From Candidatus Babeliales bacterium (GTDB lineage Bacteria; Babelota; Babeliae; Babelales; CAZZPM01): 5,967 bases of DNA. The translations under genes were made by a program, and so were the position numbers. Below, one piece after another: positions 5,932 through 5,967 of this stretch (position 1 is its first letter; every line of letters starts with the position of its first letter). The stretch covers positions 1 to 5,967 of the forward strand of contig JAESUJ010000086.1 of the NCBI GenBank assembly GCA_016763165.1, given 5' to 3'. The notes beneath the pieces are model-generated. The model was not told where the DNA came from, did no database searches, and saw nothing but the letters and a program-made list of their open reading frames with translations.

Positions 5932-5967
5932 AAAAAAAATGGAAGTGTTTTATTATTTAGTCTCCTG
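5929..5967 (+). CDS. gspK: T2SS minor pseudopilin GspK, first 13 codons only
   Basis: Only MKKNGSVLLFSLL is visible before the edge. It has a short positively charged leader, a likely prepilin-peptidase site after Gly5, and then a hydrophobic run. The residue at mature position 5 is Phe10, not Glu. GspK is the pseudopilin family that characteristically lacks Glu5, which fits its place at the very tip of the pseudopilus. Position right after gspJ, with a strong ribosome site, agrees with the standard G-H-I-J-K order. Identity rests on these 13 residues plus context. Confidence 0.72.
   Translation, partial: MKKNGSVLLFSLL

Noticed and set aside
5691..5960. Plus-strand open frame of 89 codons over the gspJ tail
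   Set aside because: It is a shifted reading of the low-complexity gspJ end and would overlap the gspK start. It has no ribosome site.
1..5967. CRISPR arrays, tRNA or rRNA genes, insertion sequences
   Set aside because: I saw no regularly spaced repeats, no tRNA-like cloverleaf sequence, no rRNA segments, and no transposase or terminal inverted repeats. Gaps between genes are all under 150 bases.

Overview
The window is AT-rich, densely coding bacterial DNA from a Gram-negative (diderm) organism, since it carries most of a type II secretion system (T2SS) pseudopilus operon. Long A and T runs, lysine- and asparagine-rich proteins and a compact layout suggest a small, possibly host-associated genome. 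Candidatus Dependentiae (TM6) would fit, but that is a low-confidence guess from style alone and no marker here proves it.

Left part, minus strand (1-2176): the N-terminal third or so of gyrA (DNA gyrase subunit A), running off the left edge, and upstream of it a gene for an unrecognised 327-residue exported protein. A 125-base gap separates them and holds a weak AT-rich hairpin plus T-run that could end the upstream transcript. gyrA is interrupted after codon 263, but the correct GyrA sequence resumes in the -1 frame and continues to the edge.

Middle (2177-2321): a 145-base divergent promoter region between the exported-protein gene and the T2SS operon.

Right part, plus strand (2322-5967): gspF, gspG, gspH, gspI, gspJ and the first 13 codons of gspK, closely packed or overlapping. 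GspF is the inner-membrane platform. GspG is the major pseudopilin that builds the pseudopilus shaft. GspH, GspI, GspJ and GspK are the minor pseudopilins, and I, J and K form the tip that starts assembly. All five pseudopilins show a prepilin-peptidase site, and GspK alone lacks the conserved Glu5, as expected of its family. Secretin (D), ATPase (E), GspC, L, M and prepilin peptidase (O) are not in the window and must lie elsewhere if the system works.

The most notable feature is that two conserved genes, gyrA and gspF, are each broken by an apparent one-base loss at an A-run. In both the downstream frame is reached by a -1 shift. In gspF the site is A_AAA_AAC in exactly the phase of a -1 ribosomal slippery heptamer. 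Sequencing or assembly error, recent mutation, transcriptional slippage and programmed frameshifting are all possible. Longer A9 runs nearby in gspH and gspJ keep their frames.
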